DNA of 64,000 nt from Dorea_D sp963559605 (lineage in GTDB: Bacteria > Bacillota > Clostridia > Lachnospirales > Lachnospiraceae): NCBI GenBank assembly GCA_963559605.1, contig CAUWLL010000012.1:3716-67715 (forward strand). Reading direction: 5' to 3'. The position numbers and the translations under genes were made by a program. Below the pieces are notes generated by a model. It ran no database searches and was not told the origin of the DNA. It saw nothing but the letters and a program-made list of their open reading frames with translations. Numbering within the stretch: the first letter of the stretch is position 1; every line of letters starts with the position of its first letter. This document shows positions 1 through 7,875 of the stretch, in pieces.

Positions 1-1223
1 ATATATTCAACGAACAGTATGCCAGAGATATTTCTAATAAAGTTCAAGCGACTGTAAAATCAAAGCAGAAAGCAGGAGAATTTATCGGAGCTTTTACAAG
101 CTATGGTTATAAGAAATCTCCTGCAAATAAAAATAAACTTGTGATTGATGAATATGCGTCCGAAGTTGTAAAAAGAGTATTTACTATGTATGCACAAGGA
201 ATAGGGAAACAAAGCATTGCAAAAATACTAAATGCAGAGGGTATCCTTTGTCCGTCGGAATATAAAAAGCTCAACGGCGAAAATTACAAAAATTGCAACC
301 GTTTAGAGAAAACTTCTTATTGGACGTATTCCACAATTAAAGTGATGTTGCAAAATGAGATTTATATTGGAAACATGGTACAAGGAAAGAAACATCAACG
401 TATGAGAAGCAAACAGCGTCTAGTTGAGAAAGAAAACTGGATAAGGGTTGAAAATACACATGAACCGATTATAGACCGTCAACTGTGGGATAAGGTACAA
501 AAACTGCTGACAAAAAAGCATAGGGATATTGATTTAGAAACAAATAAAAATATCTTTGCAGGTTTTATCAAGTGTGGCGATTGTGGTCGGGCAATGATGA
601 AAAATTTCTGGCGACGTGCTGACGGAAGTAAGTCCTATTCATTCTATTGTGGAACTTACAAAAGAAGCGGAAAAGATTATTGCACTCCGCACACGCTCCC
701 GTTTCAAGTATTGAATGATATTGTGCTGGGAGATTTAAAGCAGATTATCCGCAATGTAGAGAACTTGCAGGAACTTGTAAAATCACAATCTTTCACAGCA
801 ACAAAAATCAGAAAATCAACAGACATAGAACTGATAAAGTTAAAAGCAGAGCTTGAAAGAGTGAAGAAGTTGAAAAAGTCAATTTATGAAGATTACAAAG
901 ACGAACTGATTTCTAAAGAAGAATTTCTTTCTTATCGAGAGGACTATCAACAAAAAGAAACGCTTTACTCCAAACAGATTGAAACGCTGGAAGAAAAGAA
1001 AAAGGAAAGTGTAACAGAAGATGTTTTTGAAACACCGTGGTTAAGGCGGTTGTTGGAACTGAAAGACATTGAAGAATTAGACAGAGATATTATTGTGGAA
1101 ATGATAGACCAGATAACAGTTTATGAAAACCGCAAACTTAAAATCTCATACAACTTCGGAAATGAACTGGAACATTTATTTTCAAGCGTTTACTGTGAGG
1201 ACTTGGAGAAAAAGGCTATCTAA
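1..1223 (+). CDS. Large serine recombinase (site-specific integrase), 3' part; 5' end lies outside the window
   Basis: The reading frame is open from base 3, so about 406 residues of a longer protein are visible and the catalytic N-terminal resolvase domain is upstream of the window. What remains matches the large serine recombinase family: a stretch with YARDIS and SYGYKK typical of the linker into the Recombinase domain, then the Recombinase domain, a zinc-ribbon with CGDCG and a downstream YCGTYKRSGKDYC cysteine pair, and a Lys/Glu-rich coiled coil near the C-terminus. Such proteins excise and integrate conjugative elements and phages. The gene is clearly more AT-rich than the genes after it, which fits horizontal transfer. 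It ends about 50 bp before a truncated amidase gene, so it probably lies at one end of its element. The internal GTG at 141 is not the true start. Confidence 0.93.
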   Translation, partial: IFNEQYARDISNKVQATVKSKQKAGEFIGAFTSYGYKKSPANKNKLVIDEYASEVVKRVFTMYAQGIGKQSIAKILNAEGILCPSEYKKLNGENYKNCNRLEKTSYWTYSTIKVMLQNEIYIGNMVQGKKHQRMRSKQRLVEKENWIRVENTHEPIIDRQLWDKVQKLLTKKHRDIDLETNKNIFAGFIKCGDCGRAMMKNFWRRADGSKSYSFYCGTYKRSGKDYCTPHTLPFQVLNDIVLGDLKQIIRNVENLQELVKSQSFTATKIRKSTDIELIKLKAELERVKKLKKSIYEDYKDELISKEEFLSYREDYQQKETLYSKQIETLEEKKKESVTEDVFETPWLRRLLELKDIEELDRDIIVEMIDQITVYENRKLKISYNFGNELEHLFSSVYCEDLEKKAI

Positions 1224-1300
1224 TCTCAATACATTTCTAACTCCCCATATATACTGGGGAATACATATCACAATTTGCGTAAACTACAACCAGCACACGG
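1224..1300. mobile_element. Probable right end (att junction) of the recombinase-encoding element
   Basis: Between the recombinase stop codon and the preserved part of the amidase lie about 50-75 bp containing a short inverted repeat (TCCCCA at 1242-1247, TGGGGA at 1255-1260). Homology to the amidase family starts abruptly around 1290-1297, in the codons for the PGHGG zinc-binding motif, which here reads PAHGG. This is what is expected when a large serine recombinase has inserted its element inside the amidase gene. The exact core dinucleotide cannot be fixed without the other end of the element or an empty site. Confidence 0.6.
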
Positions 1301-1841
1301 GGGAAGGGACGCCGGAAAAGTAGGAGTAAACGGAGCGCTGGAAAAGGACATTAACCTGGCGATCGCGAAAATGGTGAAGAAAGAACTGGAAAAAAAGGAT
1401 GTCCGGGTTATTATGACGAGACAGAAAGATGAATGTCTTGCGAAAGACCCTTCGGGAAATCAGAAAATACAGGATATGAGAGAGCGGATAGAGCTGATCA
1501 ACAAAAGCAAGCCCGCTCTTGCGGTCAGTATCCATCAGAATAGCTTCCATCAGTCTGATGTGAAGGGCGCGCAAGTCTTTTTCTTTACCCATTCTGCGCA
1601 GGGAGAAAAAGACGCTGCTATAATGCAGGACATTTTACGAACTGTGGATAAGGATAATACGAAACAACCAAAGGCGAACGATACGTATTATTTACTGAAA
1701 AAAACAGAAGCGCCGCTTTTGATCGTGGAGTGTGGATTCTTAAGTAATCCCGAGGAAGCAGAACAGTTATCGGACGAAGAATACCAGAAACAGATGGCAA
1801 AAGCTATTGCAGATGGAATCCTTGCTTGTCTGCAAGATTAG
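1275..1841 (+). pseudogene. N-acetylmuramoyl-L-alanine amidase (Amidase_3, CwlD-like), 5' end removed by the element insertion
   Basis: The protein (188 residues from a TTG at 1275) matches Amidase_3 zinc amidases, which cleave the bond between MurNAc and L-alanine in peptidoglycan. The zinc ligands and catalytic residue are all still encoded: His in PAHGG, Glu in ALEKDIN, His in SIHQNS and Glu in VECGFLSN. What is missing is the signal peptide or membrane anchor and the first beta strand. The residues before PAHGG (MRKLQ) do not look like the family and probably come from the element. With no visible export signal it is likely non-functional in this configuration, but it could be restored if the element excises. 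It ends just before the Sua5 gene, whose promoter lies inside its last codons. Confidence 0.8.
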
Positions 1842-1854
1842 AGTGTAGTATAAT
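1826..1854 (+). promoter_or_regulatory. Candidate promoter of the Sua5/YwlC gene
   Basis: TTGTCT at 1826-1831 and a perfect TATAAT at 1849-1854 are separated by 17 bp. The predicted transcription start (about 7 bp after the -10) falls at 1860-1863, on the ATG at 1862, so the mRNA could be leaderless. No Shine-Dalgarno sequence is visible before that ATG. Confidence 0.55.
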
Positions 1855-1861
1855 AAGTCAC

Positions 1862-2911
1862 ATGGAGACAATAATAAGAAAAACAGAAAAAAAACAATTG
1901 GATAAAGAAGCCATCCGTATGGCAGGAGATTTTTTAAGAAACGGCGGACTTGTAGCCTTTCCTACGGAGACGGTATACGGGCTCGGTGCGGATGCCCTGA
2001 ATGAAAAGGCGGCAGAGAAAATCTACGCTGCAAAAGGGAGACCGTCGGATAATCCGTTGATCATCCATATTACAAAGATGGAGGATTTGGGAAAAATCAC
2101 AACATCGGTTTCACGGGAGGCAGCCTTGATTGCAGAAAAATACTGGCCCGGTCCTCTTACTATGATATTTGAGAAGAATGACAAAGTTCCTTATGGAACG
2201 ACAGGAGGTCTGGATACGGTTGCTGTCCGTATGCCCAGCGACGAGATCGCAAGAGCGGTTATCGATGCGGGAGGCGGCTATATTGCAGCTCCAAGCGCCA
2301 ACACATCGGGAAAACCAAGCCCTACAACCGCCCGGCATGTGGAGGAAGATTTAAGCGGTAAGATTGAGATGATCGTGGACGGAGGAGCAGTAGATATTGG
2401 CGTGGAGTCTACGATCCTTGATATGACGGTCACGCCGCCCATGATTTTGCGTCCGGGGGCGATTACAAGAGAAATGTTGGAAGATTTGATCGGGGAGGTT
2501 GCAGAAGATATTGCCATTATCGATCCGGAGAGCAAAGAGAAACCGAAAGCGCCGGGGATGAAGTACCGTCATTATGCGCCGAAAGCAGAGCTTTGCATTG
2601 TAGAAGGAGAGATCGATCAAGTTGTGTCTGCCATTAATAGAATGGCAAAAGAACAGATGGAGAAAGGCTGTAAGGTGGGAATCATCGGTACCCGGGAAAC
2701 AGTTTCCCGGTATGAATGCGGAGACGTCAAATCCATCGGAACAAGAAAAGACGAAGCAACGATTGCTGCCCGTCTTTACGGAATTTTGAGAGAGTTTGAT
2801 AAAGATAAAGTAGATTACATATATAGTGAGTCTTTTTCCGGCGACGGCATAGGGAGCGCTATTATGAACCGACTGTTAAAAGCAGCGGGACATCATATTA
2901 TAAATGTATAA
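1862..2911 (+). CDS. tsaC: L-threonylcarbamoyladenylate synthase (Sua5/YrdC/YwlC)
   Basis: This enzyme makes threonylcarbamoyl-AMP from threonine, bicarbonate and ATP, the first step of the universal t6A37 tRNA modification. The N-terminal YrdC domain is evident from GGLVAFPTETVYGLGADA, the KGRPSDNPLI segment and SANTSGKPSPT. A C-terminal Sua5 domain follows from about residue 220, starting after the APGMKYRHYAPKAEL linker typical of the long form. At 349 residues it matches Bacillus YwlC (about 346). I chose ATG 1862 because family homology begins there; a TTG at 1826 would overlap the amidase. There is no ribosome binding site, which fits the candidate leaderless promoter. Confidence 0.95.
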   Translation: METIIRKTEKKQLDKEAIRMAGDFLRNGGLVAFPTETVYGLGADALNEKAAEKIYAAKGRPSDNPLIIHITKMEDLGKITTSVSREAALIAEKYWPGPLTMIFEKNDKVPYGTTGGLDTVAVRMPSDEIARAVIDAGGGYIAAPSANTSGKPSPTTARHVEEDLSGKIEMIVDGGAVDIGVESTILDMTVTPPMILRPGAITREMLEDLIGEVAEDIAIIDPESKEKPKAPGMKYRHYAPKAELCIVEGEIDQVVSAINRMAKEQMEKGCKVGIIGTRETVSRYECGDVKSIGTRKDEATIAARLYGILREFDKDKVDYIYSESFSGDGIGSAIMNRLLKAAGHHIINV

Positions 2912-2932
2912 GGTAATATAAGGAGGATAAAA

Positions 2933-3562
2933 ATGGCAAAAGTACAAGTTATGGAGCATCCGTTAATTCAGCACAAAATAAACTATATCCGCAGAGAGGA
3001 CGTGGGTTCCAAAGAATTTCGTGAAATCGTAGGAGAAATTGCTTCTCTGATGTGTTACGAAGCGACAAGAGATTTGAAACTTCAGGACGTTACGATCAAA
3101 ACACCGATCTGTGAGATGACGGCAAAGGAACTTTGCGGAAAGAAACTGGCAGTCGTTCCGATCTTAAGAGCCGGACTCGGAATGGTGGACGGTATTTTGA
3201 ATATGATTCCGGCGGCAAAAGTAGGACATATCGGTTTGTACCGCGATCCGGATACCTTTGAACCGGTGGAGTATTACTGCAAGCTGCCGTCAGACTGTGA
3301 TGAGAGAGAAGTGTTTGTAGTCGACCCGATGCTGGCAACGGGAGGTTCCAGCGTGGCGGCGCTACAGATGTTAAAAGATAAGGGTGTGAAAAATATTCGT
3401 TTCATGTGTATCATCGCAGCTCCGGAAGGCGTTGAGCGTATGGTGAAGGCACACCCGGATGTTGATCTTTATATCGGCGCTTTAGACGATCATCTGAACG
3501 AACATAAATATATCGTTCCGGGACTGGGTGACGCGGGCGACCGTATTTTCGGAACAAAATAA
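2933..3562 (+). CDS. upp: Uracil phosphoribosyltransferase
   Basis: A 209-residue protein of normal family length that salvages uracil to UMP using PRPP, in the cytoplasm. Diagnostic segments are VVPILRAGLGMVDG, the PRPP-binding region VVDPMLATGGSS and the uracil-binding PGLGDAGDR near the C-terminus. An AGGAGG ribosome binding site lies directly upstream of ATG 2933. It follows the Sua5 gene by 21 bp and precedes the dCMP deaminase gene by 21 bp, so the three are probably co-transcribed; upp and dCMP deaminase together serve pyrimidine nucleotide supply. Confidence 0.97.
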   Translation: MAKVQVMEHPLIQHKINYIRREDVGSKEFREIVGEIASLMCYEATRDLKLQDVTIKTPICEMTAKELCGKKLAVVPILRAGLGMVDGILNMIPAAKVGHIGLYRDPDTFEPVEYYCKLPSDCDEREVFVVDPMLATGGSSVAALQMLKDKGVKNIRFMCIIAAPEGVERMVKAHPDVDLYIGALDDHLNEHKYIVPGLGDAGDRIFGTK

Positions 3563-3583
3563 ATATTACAGGAGGAAGTTCAC

Positions 3584-4072
3584 ATGGCGGACAAAAGAGA
3601 AGATTATATTACATGGGACGAGTATTTTATGGGAGTTGCAATTCTTTCGGGACTTCGTTCCAAAGATCCGAACACACAGGTTGGCTGCTGCATCGTAAGC
3701 CAGGATAATAAAATATTGTCCATGGGATATAACGGACTTCCGAAAGGCTGTTCAGATGATGAATTTCCTTGGACGAGAGAGGGAGAGAATCCGTTAGAAA
3801 CGAAATATATTTATACGGTACACAGTGAGCTGAATGCGATTTTAAATTACAGGGGAGGAAGCCTTGAGGGAGCGAAGCTCTATGTTTCCTTGTTTCCATG
3901 TAATGAATGTGCCAAGGCGATCATTCAATGTGGAATCAAAGAAGTAATTTATGACAGTAATAAGTATGTGGATACGCCTTCCGTGCAGGCGTCCATGCGG
4001 ATGTTTGACGCGGCGGGGGTACGTTATCATCAGTATCACAGGAGTAACCGGACGATACAGATTGAGCTGTAG
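3584..4072 (+). CDS. Deoxycytidylate (dCMP) deaminase, ComEB type
   Basis: Converts dCMP to dUMP, feeding thymidylate synthesis. The zinc and catalytic motif of the cytidine deaminase superfamily is present as HSELNAI (His ligand, catalytic Glu) and PCNECAKAI (two Cys ligands). The N-terminal segment SGLRSKDPNTQVGCCIV is typical of dCMP deaminases. The 162-residue length is normal. AGGAGG precedes ATG 3584. The gene ends an apparent operon and is followed immediately by a strong terminator. Confidence 0.95.
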   Translation: MADKREDYITWDEYFMGVAILSGLRSKDPNTQVGCCIVSQDNKILSMGYNGLPKGCSDDEFPWTREGENPLETKYIYTVHSELNAILNYRGGSLEGAKLYVSLFPCNECAKAIIQCGIKEVIYDSNKYVDTPSVQASMRMFDAAGVRYHQYHRSNRTIQIEL

Positions 4073-4077
4073 AAAAG

Positions 4078-4122
4078 AAAACCGGAAAGACTTGAAATAT
4101 GGCAAGTCTTTCCGGTTTTTTA
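4078..4122. terminator. Bidirectional intrinsic terminator between dCMP deaminase and yaaL
   Basis: A stem of about 17 bp (4078-4094 with 4103-4119) has an 8-nt loop, a T-run on the plus side and an A-rich left flank that supplies a U-run on the minus strand. The two convergent genes share it, and the yaaL stop codon lies within it. Confidence 0.9.
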
Positions 4123-4323
4123 ATCTGCTTTTGCCTGTCTTAATAAGAAGCTGTAGCGCATCCAGGCGGCGTTGCTCTGGTAGATATAACAGTCGATGAG
4201 ATCAGGATCGGAAGCGTTCTGGAAATTGGTATAAGCATCGTCAATTTCCTGTTTTGTTTGTCTGATCTCTGCCAGAAGGCTGTTGTTTTTTTGTGCTGTG
4301 GATCGGTGCGAGAAAAGTTTCAT
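4120..4323 (-). CDS. yaaL: YaaL family protein (DUF2508)
   Basis: A 67-residue soluble protein. The core EIRQTKQEIDDAYTNFQNASDPDLIDCYIYQSNAAWMRY matches DUF2508/YaaL in pieces such as DPDLIDCYIY and the final YSFLLRQAK. The function is not established; in Bacillus and clostridia it sits beside recR/bofA. Here it is divergent from the bofA-like gene, consistent with that linkage. A good AGGAGG lies upstream of the start on the minus strand. Confidence 0.88.
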   Translation of the reverse strand: MKLFSHRSTAQKNNSLLAEIRQTKQEIDDAYTNFQNASDPDLIDCYIYQSNAAWMRYSFLLRQAKAD

Positions 4324-4441
4324 AATGTACCTCCTCTTTCCAGAAATGTTTAAAGTTACCTATAGTATAGACAGATTGGGGGAATAAAATACAAGAGAAC
4401 AGGATATATATGGATATAGAAACAAGAAAGAAGGAATCTGT

Positions 4442-4651
4442 ATGCCGGAATATCGCTCAAGTGTCATCGTTAATTTTTTCATACGTGCAATCCTCGGGTT
4501 TGCAATGATATTTTTCATTAACCAGTTTTTAGTGTCGCAGGATATTCCTGTCCGTGTTGGTATGAACCCGGCGACCTTCGTAACTTCAGGAGTACTGGGG
4601 ACGCCGGGAGTTGCTCTTTTATACGGAATTTCTTTCTATCAGGGCTTTTGA
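4442..4651 (+). CDS. bofA: BofA-like inhibitor of pro-sigma-K processing
   Basis: A 69-residue membrane protein with a long hydrophobic segment (FFIRAILGFAMIFFINQFLV) and a second hydrophobic C-terminal part containing GVALLYGI. BofA (PF07441) restrains the SpoIVFB protease that activates sigma-K in the mother cell. The VGMNPATFVTSGVLGTPGV segment is characteristic of clostridial members. Its last 33 bp overlap the 3' end of the convergent phosphopantetheinyl transferase gene. Only the BofA partner of the checkpoint is visible here. Confidence 0.88.
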   Translation: MPEYRSSVIVNFFIRAILGFAMIFFINQFLVSQDIPVRVGMNPATFVTSGVLGTPGVALLYGISFYQGF

Positions 4652-5380
4652 CGAAGTCTGCATGTGGTAACAGATACTACAGACATAGCCTTCCGCAGCA
4701 GCTATCGCTTCTACCTGCCAGCCGGAGTAGTCTTTATCGTTTCCGATGATTCGGTACTTGGCAGGCGCGGCCTCTTTCCCGGAGACAGGTTCTACAAGAA
4801 ATGAGTCCGGGGAGATGGCAAATCCGCTTCCCAGAGCTTTTAAAAATGCTTCACGGATGGTCCAGTAACGGAAAAATAAAAGTTCGTGAGAGCTTTCTTC
4901 CGACGCGTGAAATACAGAAGTTTCTTTCGGATGAAAGAAACGCCGGATAATCTTTTGGCGGTCTATGGACGGTCGGAGTTTTTCAATATCTATGCCAATG
5001 GGAGTATCCGAAGAAAAGGCAAGGGCAATCCAATCGCCGGAATGGGAAAGGTTAAAATGAACCGAAAACGGCAGCTTTTCTTCGATAAGCAAAGGCTTTC
5101 CGTGAATATTTGTTTCGAAGCAGAGTTTTTCCGGCGGATAAGATAAATAACGGCCGAGAAGATACCTCAGCATAGAACGTCCTATGAGACTGCGGTTTCG
5201 ATCATTTTCTTTTTGAAAGTGACCGAGCCGTTTTTTTTCTTCCGGGCTGAGCAGGGAAAAGCAGGCGTGTATATTATCGGTATCGGCGAGGGAAAACATC
5301 CACACATGTATCTGACCGGCAGGAAGTGTCCGGGAGAGGGACTTGTCTAAATCTTTTATAGTAAATGTAAGTAGCTTCAT
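4619..5380 (-). CDS. 4'-phosphopantetheinyl transferase, Sfp type
   Basis: Transfers phosphopantetheine from CoA to carrier protein domains. The three superfamily motifs are visible: HFNLSHSGDWIALAF, PIGIDIEKLRP (the Asp and Glu bind magnesium) and FFRYWTIREAFLKALGSGF (the WxxKEA-type motif, here W-T-I-R-E-A). I chose ATG 5380, giving 253 residues, because an AAAGGA ribosome binding site precedes it; the open frame extends upstream but that part is unlike the family. No carrier-protein synthase genes are nearby, so it may serve fatty-acid ACP or unlinked synthases. Confidence 0.9.
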   Translation of the reverse strand: MKLLTFTIKDLDKSLSRTLPAGQIHVWMFSLADTDNIHACFSLLSPEEKKRLGHFQKENDRNRSLIGRSMLRYLLGRYLSYPPEKLCFETNIHGKPLLIEEKLPFSVHFNLSHSGDWIALAFSSDTPIGIDIEKLRPSIDRQKIIRRFFHPKETSVFHASEESSHELLFFRYWTIREAFLKALGSGFAISPDSFLVEPVSGKEAAPAKYRIIGNDKDYSGWQVEAIAAAEGYVCSICYHMQTSSKALIERNSV

Positions 5381-5732
5381 AAAACAATCCTTTCGGAAAA
5401 TCAAAACTGTCATTTTTAACGATAATTTATTATAACTTTTGTGGAAAGGTTTGAAAAGAAGAAAGAAGAAAAAGATTTTATCAAATTTTGTGGAGAAAAA
5501 AACCATCGGAATTTGGTGAGGATTCACAAAGATATTTGGATTTGCCATCAAGGGTAGACAGAAAGAAAAAGAGGGGTTATAATCGTCCTACAAGTCGCAC
5601 AAAAGACTTGTATCTGATTGTTTTATCTATTGATAGTTTCAACGTAATTCAAGAATTTCAAGCCATTTCGGCAGAGAATTCAAGGCAAAGTAAGTAAAAA
5701 AGAAGACGTATGTAATACGGGAGGTACATTAT
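5381..5732. other. 352-bp intergenic region with two divergent promoters
   Basis: No convincing gene. On the minus strand a TATAAT (5434-5429) may serve the phosphopantetheinyl transferase gene. On the plus strand TAGACA (5555-5560), 17 bp, TATAAT (5578-5583) probably drives the Tad operon. It would give a 5' leader of about 140 nt that opens with an 8-bp hairpin (TACAAGTC 5589-5596 with GACTTGTA 5605-5612). Confidence 0.55.
5555..5612 (+). promoter_or_regulatory. Candidate promoter and 5' leader hairpin of the Tad pilus operon
   Basis: TAGACA and TATAAT are spaced by 17 bp. The predicted start near 5590 coincides with the base of a perfect 8-bp hairpin, which would cap the 5' end of the transcript. 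Confidence 0.55.
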
Positions 5733-6680
5733 GTGAGTGGTAAGAATTTGATCATTTGTGACCCAGAAGAAGAATATGCACAGGCATTGGCAGTGTATTT
5801 GATGCAGAAGAAAGAGCTTTCGGTTCAGGTGCAGGTGTGCAGCAGTGTCAGTCAGCTGGAATCGTTAGCTCAAGAGACGCAGATCCACCTTCTTTTTCTT
5901 TCAGAAGAGTACAGAAGGGAGGATAGAAGCCGGATAGGTGCAGAGAAAGTATTCTTGCTTTACAGCCACAGGGATGTGAAAGCGGAAGAAGGAGAGATAC
6001 TTTTATACAAGTATCAACCCGGCAGGCAGATTATGGCGGCGCTTATAAAGGAATGCGGATTTCAGGAGAAAGAAGAGAGTATTTTCGGTACATTCGGAAG
6101 AAAAAAGACTGCAAAGGTAATCGGAATCTTTTCTCCTGTACACCGCATCGGAAAGACGTCGTATGGACTGAGACTGGGCGAAGAACTGGCGGCTTCCAGA
6201 AACGTATTGTATTTGAATCTGGAGCTGTGCGGAGGGATCGGCGGACATTTTGAGGAGGGGGAACAGACGCTTTCGGACGTGCTCTACTATGCGAGACAGG
6301 AAAAAGGCAATCTGGGACTTTTGCTCACGACGGTTGTAAGACATCGTAAAAAACTGGATTATATACTGCCTATGTCGGTTGCAGAAGATATGAAAAGTAT
6401 TCGGGCAGAGGAGTGGACGGAATTGATTCGAAGGATTCTGGAAGAGAGTATTTATGAGGTACTGATTCTGGATATTGACGAAGGGCTCCAAGAGGTGTTA
6501 AAGGTTCTTAATATCTGTACGGAAATCCATATGTTGTGGCGCAAAGACCGCTATAGCGAGGCGAAGATACGCCAGTTTGAGAAAGAGGCGAGTCTGCTTG
6601 GGTACGAAAAAGTTTTAAAGAAAATTATTAGAAAGGAGTGTCATGATCGAGGCGGAACAACTTCATGCAAGGATTCTTGA
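5733..6680 (+). CDS. tadZ: TadZ/CpaE-like pilus localisation ATPase
   Basis: A 315-residue protein with an N-terminal receiver-like region (LIICDPEEEYAQAL) and a MinD/ParA-like C-terminal region from about residue 125. The P-loop is degenerate: SPVHRIGKTSYG keeps GKT but lacks the usual KGGxGKT glycines, as is common in TadZ proteins. The family places the Tad machine in the cell. The GTG start at 5733 has GGGAGG 8 bp upstream. It is the first gene of the operon and overlaps the TadA gene by 38 bp. Confidence 0.8.
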   Translation: MSGKNLIICDPEEEYAQALAVYLMQKKELSVQVQVCSSVSQLESLAQETQIHLLFLSEEYRREDRSRIGAEKVFLLYSHRDVKAEEGEILLYKYQPGRQIMAALIKECGFQEKEESIFGTFGRKKTAKVIGIFSPVHRIGKTSYGLRLGEELAASRNVLYLNLELCGGIGGHFEEGEQTLSDVLYYARQEKGNLGLLLTTVVRHRKKLDYILPMSVAEDMKSIRAEEWTELIRRILEESIYEVLILDIDEGLQEVLKVLNICTEIHMLWRKDRYSEAKIRQFEKEASLLGYEKVLKKIIRKECHDRGGTTSCKDS

Positions 6681-7875
6681 GGAGCTGGATCTGTCGAAGG
6701 AAGTAGAAGACGAAGAATTGACCAGGATCATCTACCGGGTATTGCAGGATGTGAGTGAGCAGGAATACATTCCTCTGGGAGTACGGACTGCGCTCGGAAA
6801 AGAGCTGTTTAACGCTTTTCGGAAGCTGGATCTTTTGCAGGATTTTCTGGAGGATGAAGGGATTACCGAAATTATGATCAACGGTACCCAAAACATCTTT
6901 TTTGAACGAGACGGACGAATCTGTCAGTCAGACAAGCGATTTGTATCCAGAGAAAAGCTGGAAGATGTCATTCAACAAATTGTGGCGGGTTCTAATCGAC
7001 TGGTCAATGAAGCGTCTCCTATTGTAGACGCAAGGCTTTCGGACGGTTCCAGGGTAAATGTGGTGCTTGCGCCGATCGCACTCAACGGTCCTATTGTAAC
7101 AATCCGCAAGTTTCCACGAGAATCGATTACGATGAGAGAACTTATCTTGTGGCATTCTGTCAGTAGGGAAGTCGTAAGTTTTCTGTCTATGCTGGTCAGG
7201 GCAGGATATAACATCTTTATCAGTGGAGGGACAGGCTCCGGGAAGACCACATTCTTAAACGCGTTGTCGCAGTATATTCCCAAAGATGAAAGAATTATTA
7301 CAATCGAAGATAATGCAGAGCTTCGTATTTTAGATGTGCCGAATCTGGTAAGTCTGGAAGCCAGAAATGCCAATGTAGAGGGTACGGGAGCAGTGACGAT
7401 CCGTGACCTTATTAAGGCGGCGCTCCGTATGCGGCCGGACAGGATTATTGTGGGAGAGGTTCGTTCTGCTGAGGCGATCGATATGTTGCAGGCGTTAAAT
7501 ACAGGACATGACGGAAGCCTGAGCACCGGACATGCCAACAGTCCGAAAGACATGTTAAGCAGGCTGGAGACAATGGTGCTGATGGGAATGGACCTTCCCC
7601 TTCCGGCAATCCGCAGACAGATCGCTTCGGGGATAGATATTATCGTACATCTGGGTCGGCTGCGGGATAAGAGCAGAAAGGTGTTGGAAATCAGTGAGGT
7701 GGTGGATTACAGAGACGGCGAGATTTTACTGGATGCACTTTATACTTATGAAGAAACAGGAGAGGAGAATGGGAAGATTCAAGGAATTTGGAGAAAACAA
7801 AAAGAGCTTACACACACCGAAAAACTATTGGAAGCAGGGTATTTACGCAAGGGAAAAATTGTTGATGCAGGTTAA
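6643..7875 (+). CDS. tadA: TadA/CpaF family secretion ATPase
   Basis: A hexameric type II/IV secretion ATPase that powers pilus assembly. Visible motifs: Walker A SGGTGSGKTTFLNAL, the Asp box ITIEDNAELRI, Walker B RPDRIIVGEVRS and the His box DGSLSTGHANS. An N-terminal region rich in charged residues precedes it, with the ITEIMING segment usual for CpaF. The 410-residue length is normal. AAGGAG precedes ATG 6643. It overlaps both neighbours, indicating translational coupling. Confidence 0.96.
   Translation: MIEAEQLHARILEELDLSKEVEDEELTRIIYRVLQDVSEQEYIPLGVRTALGKELFNAFRKLDLLQDFLEDEGITEIMINGTQNIFFERDGRICQSDKRFVSREKLEDVIQQIVAGSNRLVNEASPIVDARLSDGSRVNVVLAPIALNGPIVTIRKFPRESITMRELILWHSVSREVVSFLSMLVRAGYNIFISGGTGSGKTTFLNALSQYIPKDERIITIEDNAELRILDVPNLVSLEARNANVEGTGAVTIRDLIKAALRMRPDRIIVGEVRSAEAIDMLQALNTGHDGSLSTGHANSPKDMLSRLETMVLMGMDLPLPAIRRQIASGIDIIVHLGRLRDKSRKVLEISEVVDYRDGEILLDALYTYEETGEENGKIQGIWRKQKELTHTEKLLEAGYLRKGKIVDAG

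Noticed and set aside
1123..1323. Open frame bridging the recombinase end and the amidase
   Set aside because: Out of frame with both, no family features; it only reflects overlap of the junction.
5488..5697. Short open frame upstream of the Tad operon
   Set aside because: No ribosome binding site, no recognisable sequence and it overlaps the likely promoter; treated as non-coding.
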